Below the pieces are notes generated by a model. It was given only the letters and a program-made list of their open reading frames with translations. It had not been told where the DNA came from and did no database searches. 64,000 nt of DNA, taken from contig CP054936.1 of NCBI GenBank assembly GCA_013364255.1, positions 372,001-436,000 on the forward strand, written 5' to 3'. Numbering within the stretch: position 1 is the stretch's first letter; each line of letters begins with the position of its first letter. Positions 44,632-52,812 of the stretch are shown in pieces. This DNA comes from Streptomyces seoulensis. GTDB taxonomy: Bacteria; Actinomycetota; Actinomycetes; Streptomycetales; Streptomycetaceae. The position numbers were made by a program, and so were the translations under genes.

Positions 44632-45585
44632 TCACGACTCCCTGGAGGCGTTGCCGAGCGTCTGGAGGTGGGCGAGCGAGCCGTAGCGGGAGACGAGCGC
44701 GGTGAACTCGGCCTCGTCGTGGAAGTCGAGGCGGCCGCCGCCGTACGCCTTCGCGGTCTCCACGGCGAACCGGGCCGCCGCCGCGATGTCGGTCTCGTGG
44801 CTCGCCCCCGTCTGGCATCCGGGCACGGCCGCCGCGGAGGTGACCGCGACGCCGACGACCGGGGCGGAGGTCGCCGTGGCCGGCTGCAGGATCGAATTGA
44901 TGTGGTGTACACCGTTACCGTACGGGGTGATGTCCTGGGTGGTCACCGGGTACGTGACCAACGGCTCACCGGTGACCACGGCGAGCAGCTCGCCCAGCTG
45001 CTCGCTCACCCGGAGCACCCAGCCCTCCTTCACGGTGGGCGACAGGGCCAGGCCCTTGTGGTTGATGATCCGGTTGCCCTTGGTGGTGTCGATGGAGAGC
45101 ACCGCCTCCATGTCGGCGGTGACCTCGTGCCGGTTCATGGTGGCGATGTCGACCGGTGAGTCCATGAACGGGACCGGGTCGTGCGGCGCGGTCGGGGCTT
45201 TCGGGCAGATGTGGGTGGCGACGACCACGTCGCCGTCGAGGACGTCGCCCCGGCGGCGCATGTCGAGGAGCTTGGCGGCGGTGGCCAGCGCGGCGACCGC
45301 GCCGTCCGCGTCCGAGACGAGCCCTGTCATCTCCGGGCGCGCGCCGACCCCGCCCAGGCGGCCCACCACGCCGAGGGTGCGGGCGGTGCCGCCGCGGGTC
45401 CGGCCGGCCCGGCCGGGTACGCGGACGAGGACGAAGTCCGTCGAGCCGCGCTCGCCGGTGACGGTGGTGACCTGGGCGCCGCAGCCCTCGGGGCCCGCGA
45501 GGGTGTCGAGGTGGGCGGCGACGCGCTTGCCGTCGACGTCGGGGTCGTCGAGCAGGTCGACGAGGTCCAGGACGTACTTCAACAT
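44632..45585 (-). CDS. DUF1177 family protein
   Basis: The 317-residue protein matches the DUF1177 family (starts MLKYVLDLVDLLDDPDVDG; contains THICPKAPTAPHDPVPFMDS and MEAVLSIDTTKGNRIINH). These proteins resemble M42/aminopeptidase-like folds and in actinobacteria and proteobacteria sit with permeases and peptidases, but no activity is known to me. It is the first gene of the leftward operon, with a divergent promoter shared with an IclR regulator. Conserved His and Asp residues in THICP and SIDTTKG could bind metal. Confidence 0.85.
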   Translation of the reverse strand: MLKYVLDLVDLLDDPDVDGKRVAAHLDTLAGPEGCGAQVTTVTGERGSTDFVLVRVPGRAGRTRGGTARTLGVVGRLGGVGARPEMTGLVSDADGAVAALATAAKLLDMRRRGDVLDGDVVVATHICPKAPTAPHDPVPFMDSPVDIATMNRHEVTADMEAVLSIDTTKGNRIINHKGLALSPTVKEGWVLRVSEQLGELLAVVTGEPLVTYPVTTQDITPYGNGVHHINSILQPATATSAPVVGVAVTSAAAVPGCQTGASHETDIAAAARFAVETAKAYGGGRLDFHDEAEFTALVSRYGSLAHLQTLGNASRES

Positions 45586-45645
45586 GGGCAGTTCTCCTGA
45601 TCCGCACCCGGGGCGGTGCTGACAGCAGGTTCCGGAGCGGTTAAC

Positions 45646-45679
45646 GTTCTCCGCAACTGTTTCCCGTTATCTGCAATTG
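45646..45679. promoter_or_regulatory. Direct-repeat operator candidate for the IclR regulator
   Basis: GTTCTCCGCAACTG (45646) and GTTATCTGCAATTG (45666) agree at 11 of 14 positions and start exactly 20 bp apart, two helical turns, so they lie on the same DNA face. They sit 61-94 bp upstream of the DUF1177 start. Confidence 0.5.
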
Positions 45680-45714
45680 CCGTCTGCATGCCGAGATGCG
45701 GGGACGGGCGAGGC

Positions 45715-45820
45715 GCGAGCGCGCGGCTGAGTGCGTGTGAGCGCGTGGCTGAGTGCGTGTGCGAGCGCGTGATTGAGTGCAGGTGTGCGTGCGCGCAGGT
45801 GTGCGTGCTTGCACGTGTGA
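45715..45820 (+). repeat. Degenerate GAGCGCGTG/GAGTGCGTGT tandem repeats
   Basis: About five imprecise copies of a 20-26-bp unit (GAGCGCGTGGCTGAGTGCGT and relatives) fill the DNA between the putative operator and the IclR ribosome site. The tract is purine/GT rich on the plus strand and alternates GT/GC steps. Confidence 0.75.
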
Positions 45821-45836
45821 GTGAGAGGAGTGGCCC

Positions 45837-46661
45837 GTGTCCGGTCAGCCCGTCGACCGCAGGACCCCGGCCGGAGCCCTGCAGACCGTGGACCGCGCCC
45901 TGCTGGTCCTGCTCGCCTTCGAGCGGTCGCGGCCCGACTGGGGCGTGACGGAGGTGGCCGGCGAGTTCGGCTGGGACACCTCGGTCGCCCAGCGGCTGCT
46001 GTCCACGCTCGCGGGCCGCGGCTTCCTGGTCTCCGATCCGGCGACCCGCCGCTACCGCATCGGCCCGGCCGCGCTGCGCCTGGGCCGGCTGTGGGAGCGC
46101 TCGGGCTCCCTGGAGCTGCTGGCGGAGCCGGTCCTGCGGGAGCTGCGCGCGGTGACCGGCGACACGGTGCTGTTCTGCCTGCCGGACAGCTTCCACATGC
46201 GCTGCGTGGCCGCCGTCGAGGGCGAGGAGGGGCCGCTGCGCTACTATCCGCTGGTCGGCGAGCTGTACCCGGCGCACGCGGGCGCCACCAGCAAGTCGTA
46301 CTACGCCTTCCTGCCCGACGACCAGCGCCACCGGCTGTTCCGCGGCCGCCCCATGGCCCGCTTCACCGAGCGCACGGTCACCGACCCCGACCAGCTGGAG
46401 CGCGAGTTCCGTGAGGTGCGCGCGCGGGGGTACGCCTGGACCGTCGGCGAGTACGACGCCGGCATCGGCACCGTCGCCGTGCCCGTCTTCCTCGGCGCCG
46501 AGCCCTACGGCAGCCTGAGTCTGGGCGCCGCCAAGGAGCGCTTCCCGGACGGCCCCGAGGACCGTCTCGACGCGCTGCGCCGCGCCGCCCAGTCGCTGGA
46601 ACGGCGTCTGACGCATCCGCCGCAGCACCACCGCCGTCCGCGCGCGCCCCGCCCGGCGTGA
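45837..46661 (+). CDS. IclR-family transcriptional regulator
   Basis: The 274-residue protein has an N-terminal winged helix (TVDRALLVLLAFERSRPDWGVTEVA, WDTSVAQRLLSTLAGRGFL, YRIGPAALRLG) and the IclR effector domain (ELRAVTGDTVLFCL, PLVGELYPAHAGATSKSYYAF, GYAWTVGEYDAGIGTVAVPVF). The GTG start has GAGAGGAG upstream. It diverges from the DUF1177-permease-M20 operon and is followed at once by a PepE-like gene, so it likely controls both, sensing the transported compound or its breakdown product. Confidence 0.92.
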   Translation: MSGQPVDRRTPAGALQTVDRALLVLLAFERSRPDWGVTEVAGEFGWDTSVAQRLLSTLAGRGFLVSDPATRRYRIGPAALRLGRLWERSGSLELLAEPVLRELRAVTGDTVLFCLPDSFHMRCVAAVEGEEGPLRYYPLVGELYPAHAGATSKSYYAFLPDDQRHRLFRGRPMARFTERTVTDPDQLEREFREVRARGYAWTVGEYDAGIGTVAVPVFLGAEPYGSLSLGAAKERFPDGPEDRLDALRRAAQSLERRLTHPPQHHRRPRAPRPA

Positions 46662-46699
46662 GTCACCACCGTCCCACCCCGTTCGATGAGGAACCCTTC

Positions 46700-47425
46700 G
46701 TGAATCTGCTGCTCCTGTCCAACTCCACCCAGCACGGCCGCGGTTACCTGGAACACGCCCTGGACGTCGTGACCGGTTTCCTGCCCGCCGGAGCGCGGCT
46801 GGCGTTCGTGCCGTACGCGCTCGCCGACCACGACGCGTACACCGCCAAGGTGCGCGGCGCGCTCGCGGACGCCGGGATCGCGGTACGGGGGGTGCACGAG
46901 GGCGGCGACCCGCTGGCGCGACTGGCCGCGTCGGACGCCGTGTTCGTCGGCGGCGGCAACTCGTTCCGGCTGCTGAGCGCCCTGTACCGGACGGGGCTGC
47001 TCGACGCGTTGCGGGACGCCGTGCGCGGCGGGCTGCCCTACATGGGGGCCAGCGCGGGCACCAACATGGCCGCGCCCACGCTGCGCACCACCAACGACAT
47101 GCCGATCGTGCAGCCGCCGTCGTTCCGGACGCTGGACCTGGTGCCGTTCCAGATCAATCCGCACTACCTGGACCCCGACCCGCGCTCCACGCACAAGGGC
47201 GAGACCCGCGAGGAGCGGCTGACGGAGTTCCTGGAGGAGAACGACGTGCCGGTCCTGGGGCTGCGCGAGGGTTCCTGGCTGCGGGTGGCGGACGGCAGCG
47301 CCGCGGTCGGCGGGGAACGTCCGGCCCGTCTGTTCCTGCGGGGTGCGCGGCCGCGGGAGATCGCCTCTGGCTCGGACGTGTCCGAACTGCTCACGGTGAC
47401 ACCGGAGTTCGACCGGCGGGCGTAG
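46700..47425 (+). CDS. pepE: Peptidase E-like (alpha-aspartyl dipeptidase, S51)
   Basis: The 241-residue protein matches E. coli dipeptidase E in length and layout: LLLLSNSTQHGRGYLEHAL at the start, FVGGGNSFRLLSALYRTG, the nucleophile in MGASAGTN (Ser118) and the catalytic His in INPHYLD (His155). The family cleaves N-terminal Asp-X dipeptides in the cytoplasm. GTG 46700 was chosen for its GAGGAA site and fit to PepE; a GTG at 46658 overlapping the IclR stop would add 14 residues. With the divergent M20 peptidase it supports a peptide-catabolism role for the locus. Confidence 0.9.
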   Translation: MNLLLLSNSTQHGRGYLEHALDVVTGFLPAGARLAFVPYALADHDAYTAKVRGALADAGIAVRGVHEGGDPLARLAASDAVFVGGGNSFRLLSALYRTGLLDALRDAVRGGLPYMGASAGTNMAAPTLRTTNDMPIVQPPSFRTLDLVPFQINPHYLDPDPRSTHKGETREERLTEFLEENDVPVLGLREGSWLRVADGSAAVGGERPARLFLRGARPREIASGSDVSELLTVTPEFDRRA

Positions 47426-47604
47426 CTTGACGCGGGGTGTGCCGGGCGCCGTGCCGGGCGCCTTGGGAGCGCGCACGGCGCGTCCCTGGAGGCGAGCGCA
47501 CCGCCGTACGGCGATCCAGCCCGCGTGCCGGAGCACGAAGTGATCACGTGGCCGAAGCGGGTGTGTCGGACCGGAGCCGGCCCCGGCCTGACGGATGCCG
47601 GTGC

Positions 47605-48456
47605 TCAGCGACGGTACGCGGTGGTCGCGATCTCGAGGAAGGACCGGATCAGCGGGTTGGTGTCGCCCTCGTTGCACACCGCCACCACGCGGCTCGGCGG
47701 CATGTCGATCAGCGGTACCACGGCCAGTTCGGCGGGCAGGTCGTGGCCGAGCGGGGCCAGGCCGACCGTGCCGTTCCACAGCACGGCCTGGAGGCATTCC
47801 TGTACGGCCCGCACCACCGGGCCCTCGCGCGGCCTGCCGCCGTTCCAGTACGACTGCCAGACGGGATCGGTGCCCGGCGGGAACTGGAACCAGCGGCGGT
47901 CCTCCAGCTCGGCCAGCCGCAGCCCGTCGCGGCGGGCCAGCGGATCGTCGGCGCGCAGGACCACGCCGACCGGGTCGGTCCGCAGTGCGCGCACCGTCAG
48001 GGCGGTCTCGTCGAACGGCGCCCGGGTCAGCGCGACGTCGACCAGTCCGGCGCGCAGTCCGCAGGTCGGGTCGGTCAGGTCGGCGTCGCGGACGCGGATG
48101 TCGACGCCGGGGCGGCTTCGGCGGTAGGCGGCGGCCAGCCGGGCCGTTCCCGGGTCGGTGCCGTCGCCCAGGATGCCGATGGTGAGGGTCGCGGCGCCGG
48201 CCGCCGCGCTCACCCGGACCCGGACGCGGTCGGCGTGGTCGAGCAGCGAGCGCGCCTCGTCGAGCAGCACCGAGCCCACCGCGGTGAGCGTGATTCCCGT
48301 GGGCGAGCGGGCGAACAACTGGGCCCCGACGTCGGCCTCCAGCTGTCGGATCGCCCGGCTCAGCGGCGGCTGGCTCATGTGCAGCCGGGTGGCGGCCCGG
48401 CCGAAGTGGAGTTCCTCGGCGACCGCCACGAAGTAGCGCAAGGTCCGTAGCTCCAC
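47605..48456 (-). CDS. LysR-family transcriptional regulator
   Basis: The 283-residue protein begins VELRTLRYFVAVAEELHFGR with the LysR winged helix (AATRLHMSQPPLSRAIRQLE, VGAQLFARSPTGITLTAVG), followed by the periplasmic-binding-like effector domain. GTG 48456 is the only start fitting the family; there is no strong ribosome site. A perfect LysR-type dyad lies 9 bp upstream in the gap shared with a cupin gene, so autoregulation and control of the cupin gene are likely. Confidence 0.9.
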   Translation of the reverse strand: MELRTLRYFVAVAEELHFGRAATRLHMSQPPLSRAIRQLEADVGAQLFARSPTGITLTAVGSVLLDEARSLLDHADRVRVRVSAAAGAATLTIGILGDGTDPGTARLAAAYRRSRPGVDIRVRDADLTDPTCGLRAGLVDVALTRAPFDETALTVRALRTDPVGVVLRADDPLARRDGLRLAELEDRRWFQFPPGTDPVWQSYWNGGRPREGPVVRAVQECLQAVLWNGTVGLAPLGHDLPAELAVVPLIDMPPSRVVAVCNEGDTNPLIRSFLEIATTAYRR

Positions 48457-48464
48457 GCTGCAAC

Positions 48465-48481
48465 GATACCCATGGGGTATC
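48465..48481. promoter_or_regulatory. LysR box, ATAC-N7-GTAT, between LysR and cupin genes
   Basis: GATACCC-ATG-GGGTATC is a perfect 7-3-7 inverted repeat containing ATAC-N7-GTAT, the classic LysR T-N11-A recognition form. It is 9 bp from the LysR start and 57 bp from the cupin start. Confidence 0.7.
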
Positions 48482-48537
48482 GGCGTCGCGGAACGGGTCT
48501 TGGACACCGGTGGGTCGCCCGCGGTGGACTCGTGGGT

Positions 48538-49032
48538 ATGACCGAAGACGCGCAGACCAGCCGGCCGCAGGCCCCTCCCGCCGTATCGGTGGTGGGCGCG
48601 GGCGACGGCGAGACGATCGTCCTGGGCACCACGCGCATGCGGGTCCTGGAGGACGGCAGCCACACCGGGCACCGCCTCGCGATCACCGAGTCCGTCCTCG
48701 CCCCGCACACCCAGGGACCGCCGCAGCACCGTCACACCCGGCACGACGAGAGCTTCTACGTCCTCTCCGGCACCGTGCGGTTCACCGCCGGGGACGAGCA
48801 CCACGACGCCGTCGCGGGCACGCTCGTGGTGGTTCCGCCCGGCGCCCCGCACACCTTCGCCAACCCGACCGGCCGACCCGCCGTCCTGCTCAGCGTGTTC
48901 ACCCCCGACCTGTACGTGCGGTACTTCCGGGACCTCCAGGAGTCGCTCGCCGCCGGCCGGCCGCTGACGCCGCGGGCCCACGCCGAGGTGATGGGCCGCT
49001 ACGCGACCGAGCCCGCCGACGACCGCGCCTGA
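48538..49032 (+). CDS. Cupin-domain protein
   Basis: The 164-residue protein has a single cupin barrel: the metal-binding PPQHRHTRHDESFYVLSGTV segment (His, His, Glu) and the second-motif PPGAPHTFAN with the fourth ligand. It resembles quercetinase-like or small-molecule cupins and may be a dioxygenase or isomerase. ATG 48538 lies just before conserved sequence; a longer frame to 48472 would cross the LysR box. It is divergent from, and probably regulated by, the LysR protein. The downstream DoxX gene may be cotranscribed. Confidence 0.87.
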   Translation: MTEDAQTSRPQAPPAVSVVGAGDGETIVLGTTRMRVLEDGSHTGHRLAITESVLAPHTQGPPQHRHTRHDESFYVLSGTVRFTAGDEHHDAVAGTLVVVPPGAPHTFANPTGRPAVLLSVFTPDLYVRYFRDLQESLAAGRPLTPRAHAEVMGRYATEPADDRA

Positions 49033-49116
49033 CGCCTACGGCGCGCCGCCCGGCACCCCTCCCCCACTCGACGCCATCGACGGGCCCCGTGAACCGGTGG
49101 CCCATGAACGGGAACC

Positions 49117-49476
49117 ATGAACATCGCCTACTGGATCATCGCGGTACCCCTCGCGCTCTTCTACTCGTACGCGGGCACGCTGAAGGCGATCCGCAGCCGC
49201 GATCAGCTCCGGCCGATGATGGCCTGGGTGGACCTCATGCCGTTGCCTGCCCTCAGGGCGCTGGGGGCGGTCGAGATACTCGGCGCGGCCGGCCTGGTCC
49301 TGCCGCCGCTGACCGGCATCGTCCCCCGGCCGGCGGCCTACGCGGCCGTCGGGTTCGTCCTGCTGCAGGCCGGCGCGATCGCCGTCCACCTGCGCGGCGG
49401 GGACCGCCGGATCACGCTCAACGCCGCGCTCATCGTCATCGCCGCCGCAGCCGTCTGGCCGGCCACCCGGCTGTGA
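49117..49476 (+). CDS. DoxX-like membrane protein
   Basis: The 119-residue protein has four membrane helices and the DoxX-like pattern: ALFYSYAGTLKAIR in helix 1, LRALGAVEILGAAGLVLPPL in helix 2, and VGFVLLQAGAIAVHLRGGD before the last helix. Function is unknown; family members relate to redox or thiol stress. The start follows a GGGAA site. It lies 84 bp after the cupin gene in the same direction. Confidence 0.87.
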   Translation: MNIAYWIIAVPLALFYSYAGTLKAIRSRDQLRPMMAWVDLMPLPALRALGAVEILGAAGLVLPPLTGIVPRPAAYAAVGFVLLQAGAIAVHLRGGDRRITLNAALIVIAAAAVWPATRL

Positions 49477-49552
49477 GCGAACCCGGCCGGTAGGGTGGTG
49501 ATCTTCGGCTGGCGGAAGCCACCGGAGTCCCCCTGAGGTTGAGTGAACAGCG

Positions 49553-50314
49553 ATGGACCTCGACGACACTCGCGTACGGCTCCGACTCGACCGTGCGCTG
49601 GACCGCTTGGACGTCACGTTCCGCGGAATGACCGCTCGCGGTCACGAGACCCAGTGCGACTGCCACTGGGGCAGCCGAGAGGAGCTCGCGCAACTCAAGG
49701 TCCCGGACGTGGTGCTCGCCCCGGACCTCCTGCGCCGCACGTGGAACGCGCCCGACTGGGACGATCACGGCGCGGTGCTGCGCCGTATCCTGCCGCAACT
49801 CGCCAGGGCGCTGGTCGATGGCCCCGTGGAGCGTCGGTTCGGCATGGCGGAAGTCGGACGTTCGTTCGCCCGCGGCCACTGGCGGCAGTGGCCCGCGGAC
49901 CAGAGCGCGGCGGTGTGGGAGTTCCTGCACGCCTGGTGGGCGCACACCCTCACCGAACCGCGTCCCGCCGTCCCCGCGCACGACCTCCTCGCCCTGTGCG
50001 CCGAGGCGTCCGGCGTGCTCGGACCGTGGCTCGACGCCTGGGAGGCCCTCGAACACCGCTTCGCCGACCGGCACTTGGCCGCAGCGGCCGCCCGGTGGGA
50101 GTACGACCTGCTGGAGGACCGGCTTCCCTGGGCGGCGTGGGACGACGACTCGGACGACCTGCGCTCCGAACTGGCGGCCTGGCTGGTCCGCCACGCCCCC
50201 GCACGGCTCCGCGGTCAGGACGTGCCCGAGGAACTCCCGCACCGGATCCGGCTCCTCGGGCTCACCGGTCCCGCCCGCTGGGAGGATCCGCACTGGCCCG
50301 ACCGCCGCCGCTGA
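49553..50314 (+). CDS. Hypothetical protein with CDCHWGS motif
   Basis: The 253-residue protein is Trp- and Asp-rich, mostly helical, and contains a CDCHWGSREEL motif near residue 35. No membrane segment or known domain is recognised. It resembles lineage-specific Streptomyces hypothetical proteins. It is convergent with the toxin/immunity pair and could be unrelated to it. Confidence 0.75.
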   Translation: MDLDDTRVRLRLDRALDRLDVTFRGMTARGHETQCDCHWGSREELAQLKVPDVVLAPDLLRRTWNAPDWDDHGAVLRRILPQLARALVDGPVERRFGMAEVGRSFARGHWRQWPADQSAAVWEFLHAWWAHTLTEPRPAVPAHDLLALCAEASGVLGPWLDAWEALEHRFADRHLAAAAARWEYDLLEDRLPWAAWDDDSDDLRSELAAWLVRHAPARLRGQDVPEELPHRIRLLGLTGPARWEDPHWPDRRR

Positions 50315-50335
50315 GCCGGCTTCGCCGGGCCGTGC

Positions 50336-50776
50336 TCAGGCCGACAGGCGCTTCCGCGCCTCGGCGTACGAAAGCCCCGGGACCAGCTCGGACATCTTGT
50401 CGAAGAAACTCAGCCCGGCGGTTCTCAGGGAATTCAGGAGATCGGCGGAGGAAGCGATCGCCTTTTTCACCTCACCGCCGCTCTTGACGGTCACCACGAC
50501 GCGGGAGCCGGATTCCTGGAAGGACAGCCTGATCGGCTGGTCCGGGAAATACGTCTCCGCACGGCCCGTGGAACGCAACCGCGACGCCATCTCCGCGACG
50601 TAGCACCAGAGCTGATCGACGTAGTCCCATTCCCGGAGGCCGATCAGCTCACGCCCGTCCACGGACAGCCGGATGGCGCCCTCGATGTAGTCGGGGTCCG
50701 GCGGCGGGCCGTGGCAGGCTTCCACCCGCACGAACCCGCCGTCCGGCGCCCTGAGGAACGTCTCGATCTCCACCAT
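50336..50776 (-). CDS. Probable immunity protein for the adjacent polymorphic toxin
   Basis: The 146-residue cytoplasmic protein (MVEIETFLRAPDGGFVRVEA, then LREWDYVDQLWCYVAEMASRL) starts 17 bp after the toxin gene stop in the same direction. Small size, lack of signal peptide and position directly after a C-terminal toxin domain are the standard pattern of a cognate immunity gene. The beta-strand-rich N-half with an acidic helix resembles Imm-type proteins but no named family is recognised. Confidence 0.65.
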   Translation of the reverse strand: MVEIETFLRAPDGGFVRVEACHGPPPDPDYIEGAIRLSVDGRELIGLREWDYVDQLWCYVAEMASRLRSTGRAETYFPDQPIRLSFQESGSRVVVTVKSGGEVKKAIASSADLLNSLRTAGLSFFDKMSELVPGLSYAEARKRLSA

Positions 50777-50793
50777 GGCGTCAGGTTATCCGG

Positions 50794-52557
50794 CTACTCG
50801 CTCACCGGATAGAACTGTCCCACCCGGCCCCGGTTCAGACCGAGCACATAGCGGACCCCGTCGACCATTCCCCGGATCTGGTACATCCCCCCGCTGCCGC
50901 GTCGCACCAGCTTTTCCCGGTTCTGCCGGAGGACTTCACCGATCGCGCTCTCCACGTCCTTGACGCTCATGCGGGAATCGAAGAAGGACTGCTCCTTCTT
51001 GGTCGAACCGTCCCAGTACTTCGGGTGGTGACGCGTGAGGATGTGCTGCATTCCCTTCTTGTCGAGCAGGAAAGTCTGGTTCCCGATGGAGAAGCGCCTG
51101 CTGTTCCAGTCCCTGAGGGCGGCAAGGCACCCTCCGCCGCCGGTCGCCGAGACGGGCTGCGCCATCGGGCGGGTGCCGCGGCCGAGCTGAGCCGAAACAC
51201 CGGAGGCGGGGCTGCGGCCGGTCAGGCACGGCTCGCCACGCCGCTCCCGCCCCACCTGGTCCACGAGGCGGTCCACCTCGCCCACGGCCAGGGCGCGGGC
51301 GTCGATGAGGGTGTTGGCCCGCGAGGAGAAGCGGACCGTGACCCGCCCGCCGGATGCCCGCGCCTGCTGCTGTGCCCGCGCCTTGTACCGCGCGTCGACC
51401 GCGGCGAAGACGGGACCGGCCTCGGGGGCGGAACAGGACAGGGTGCCGGAGACGGAGTTCCCGGTGAAGGGGAAGGCACGGCCGGGGACCGTGCAGCCGC
51501 CGGCGGGCCGGCCGTCGATGGTGATGGTCGCGCTCATGGTGGCGGTGACCGTGCCGCCGGTGATCCTGCTCCTGGCCTCGGTGGACAGCTTCCCGGTGAA
51601 CTTCTGCCGGACCGAGCATCCGCCGGATCCGCAGTCCAGCTTGCCTGAGCCGTCCAGCGTGAAGTCGACCCCGTCGTCCACCGCGCTGTTCAGCTGCTTG
51701 ACGTACTGCTCCAGGGTGTCGTACATCGTGTCGGCCTGCTCGCCGACGAGCGGGGACAGCTCCATCCCCTGGGAGTCGCCGTCCTTCAGCGGCCCGCTGG
51801 TCACCCGCGGCGCCACGGACGGCGTCGCGCCCGCTTCGAGCTGCTCGCGGACGTCCTTGATCTGCTCGCGCAGGTCGTAGGGTTCCAGCCGCAGCACGCG
51901 GTAGGGCTTGTTCCTGGCGACGACGAGCCGGCCCGCCGAGGTGTCGGCCCGCAACGCGGGCACGCCGCCCACGGTCAGGGGCGGCAGGCCGGGGTCGTCC
52001 GGGCCGGGCAGTGCGTCCAGCCGGTCGAGGGCGTCGGAGAGCTGGAACGCCAGGTCGCTCGGAGGCAGGTACTGGGCCATGACCGGGTCGAGGGAGTACG
52101 CCTCCCCCGGGGAGCCGATGGTCCACCTGCCCGGTGCGTCCGGGTCCTTCCGCTTCCCGTCCGGGCTCTCGTAGTCCCGGCCCTTCTCCCAGCGGGTGTA
52201 GGTCTTGCCGCCGATGCGCAGGACGTCCCGGTCCAGGCTCTTCACGCCATCGCCCGTCGAGCCGAACACCGTGCCGGACTCGGTGACGGTGACGGCCCGT
52301 TCGGTGATGCCGACCAGCGCCGTGTCCTGGTAGCGCAGCCCCTGGGCCCGCGCCAGTTCGGACAGCGCTTGGACGAACGGCTCCCGGTCGCGCTCCGCCG
52401 CCTTCGACCCGCCGCCGTCGTCCGACGACGCCAGCCGGACCATCAGCCCGGCCACCAGGACCAGTACGACGCCCAGGGCGCCGGCGAACCGCAGGAGCGT
52501 CCCGCGTTCCCGCCACCGCGGCCGTGCGCCGGACGGTTCGAGCTCTTCCCCCGTCAC
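50794..52557 (-). CDS. Membrane-anchored protein with C-terminal polymorphic toxin (putative RNase) domain
   Basis: The 587-residue protein has a short cytoplasmic start, one membrane helix at about 20-42 (LRFAGALGVVLVLVAGLMVRL), a large extracytoplasmic region (about 45-430) with a cysteine-rich CGSGGCSV segment, and a distinct last ~95 residues: FLLDKKGMQHILTRHHPKYW, SFFDSRMSVKDVESAIGEVL, then YVLGLNRGRVGQFYP. This last block is the kind of domain seen at the ends of polymorphic toxins, with His-rich HILTRHH as possible catalytic residues; an RNase of the BECR type is my best guess. GTG 52557 has GGAAGGAA at ideal spacing. The gene directly after it is the likely immunity gene. Confidence 0.75.
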   Translation of the reverse strand: MTGEELEPSGARPRWRERGTLLRFAGALGVVLVLVAGLMVRLASSDDGGGSKAAERDREPFVQALSELARAQGLRYQDTALVGITERAVTVTESGTVFGSTGDGVKSLDRDVLRIGGKTYTRWEKGRDYESPDGKRKDPDAPGRWTIGSPGEAYSLDPVMAQYLPPSDLAFQLSDALDRLDALPGPDDPGLPPLTVGGVPALRADTSAGRLVVARNKPYRVLRLEPYDLREQIKDVREQLEAGATPSVAPRVTSGPLKDGDSQGMELSPLVGEQADTMYDTLEQYVKQLNSAVDDGVDFTLDGSGKLDCGSGGCSVRQKFTGKLSTEARSRITGGTVTATMSATITIDGRPAGGCTVPGRAFPFTGNSVSGTLSCSAPEAGPVFAAVDARYKARAQQQARASGGRVTVRFSSRANTLIDARALAVGEVDRLVDQVGRERRGEPCLTGRSPASGVSAQLGRGTRPMAQPVSATGGGGCLAALRDWNSRRFSIGNQTFLLDKKGMQHILTRHHPKYWDGSTKKEQSFFDSRMSVKDVESAIGEVLRQNREKLVRRGSGGMYQIRGMVDGVRYVLGLNRGRVGQFYPVSE

Positions 52558-52812
52558 GTGTGTTCCTTCCCCCGCCGCACAAGCCGTGCACGCGATGCCC
52601 GCGGCGGTGTTCGGTCGTGTCCCGCCCACCGTGGCCGCGGGCCATGAAACTTCGATGACGCGGGGAAGAGCCGCTGGCGGAAGCCCACTTGAGGTGTCCG
52701 GGACGCATGGCGCCACCGAACCTCAATAGTCACTCAAATCCCTTACCGTGCGCACATTCCAGCCAACAGAATGCAGGTGTTCCTGACAGACCTTGAGTTA
52801 CGGGGGATCTAC

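Noticed and set aside
43227..44912. N-terminal extension of the M20 peptidase to over 1000 residues.
   Set aside because: The extension is out-of-frame shadow of the permease gene and has low-complexity Arg/Pro composition.
45715..45820. CRISPR or origin-type iterons.
   Set aside because: The units are imprecise and directly adjacent, with no replication protein and no DnaA-type boxes.
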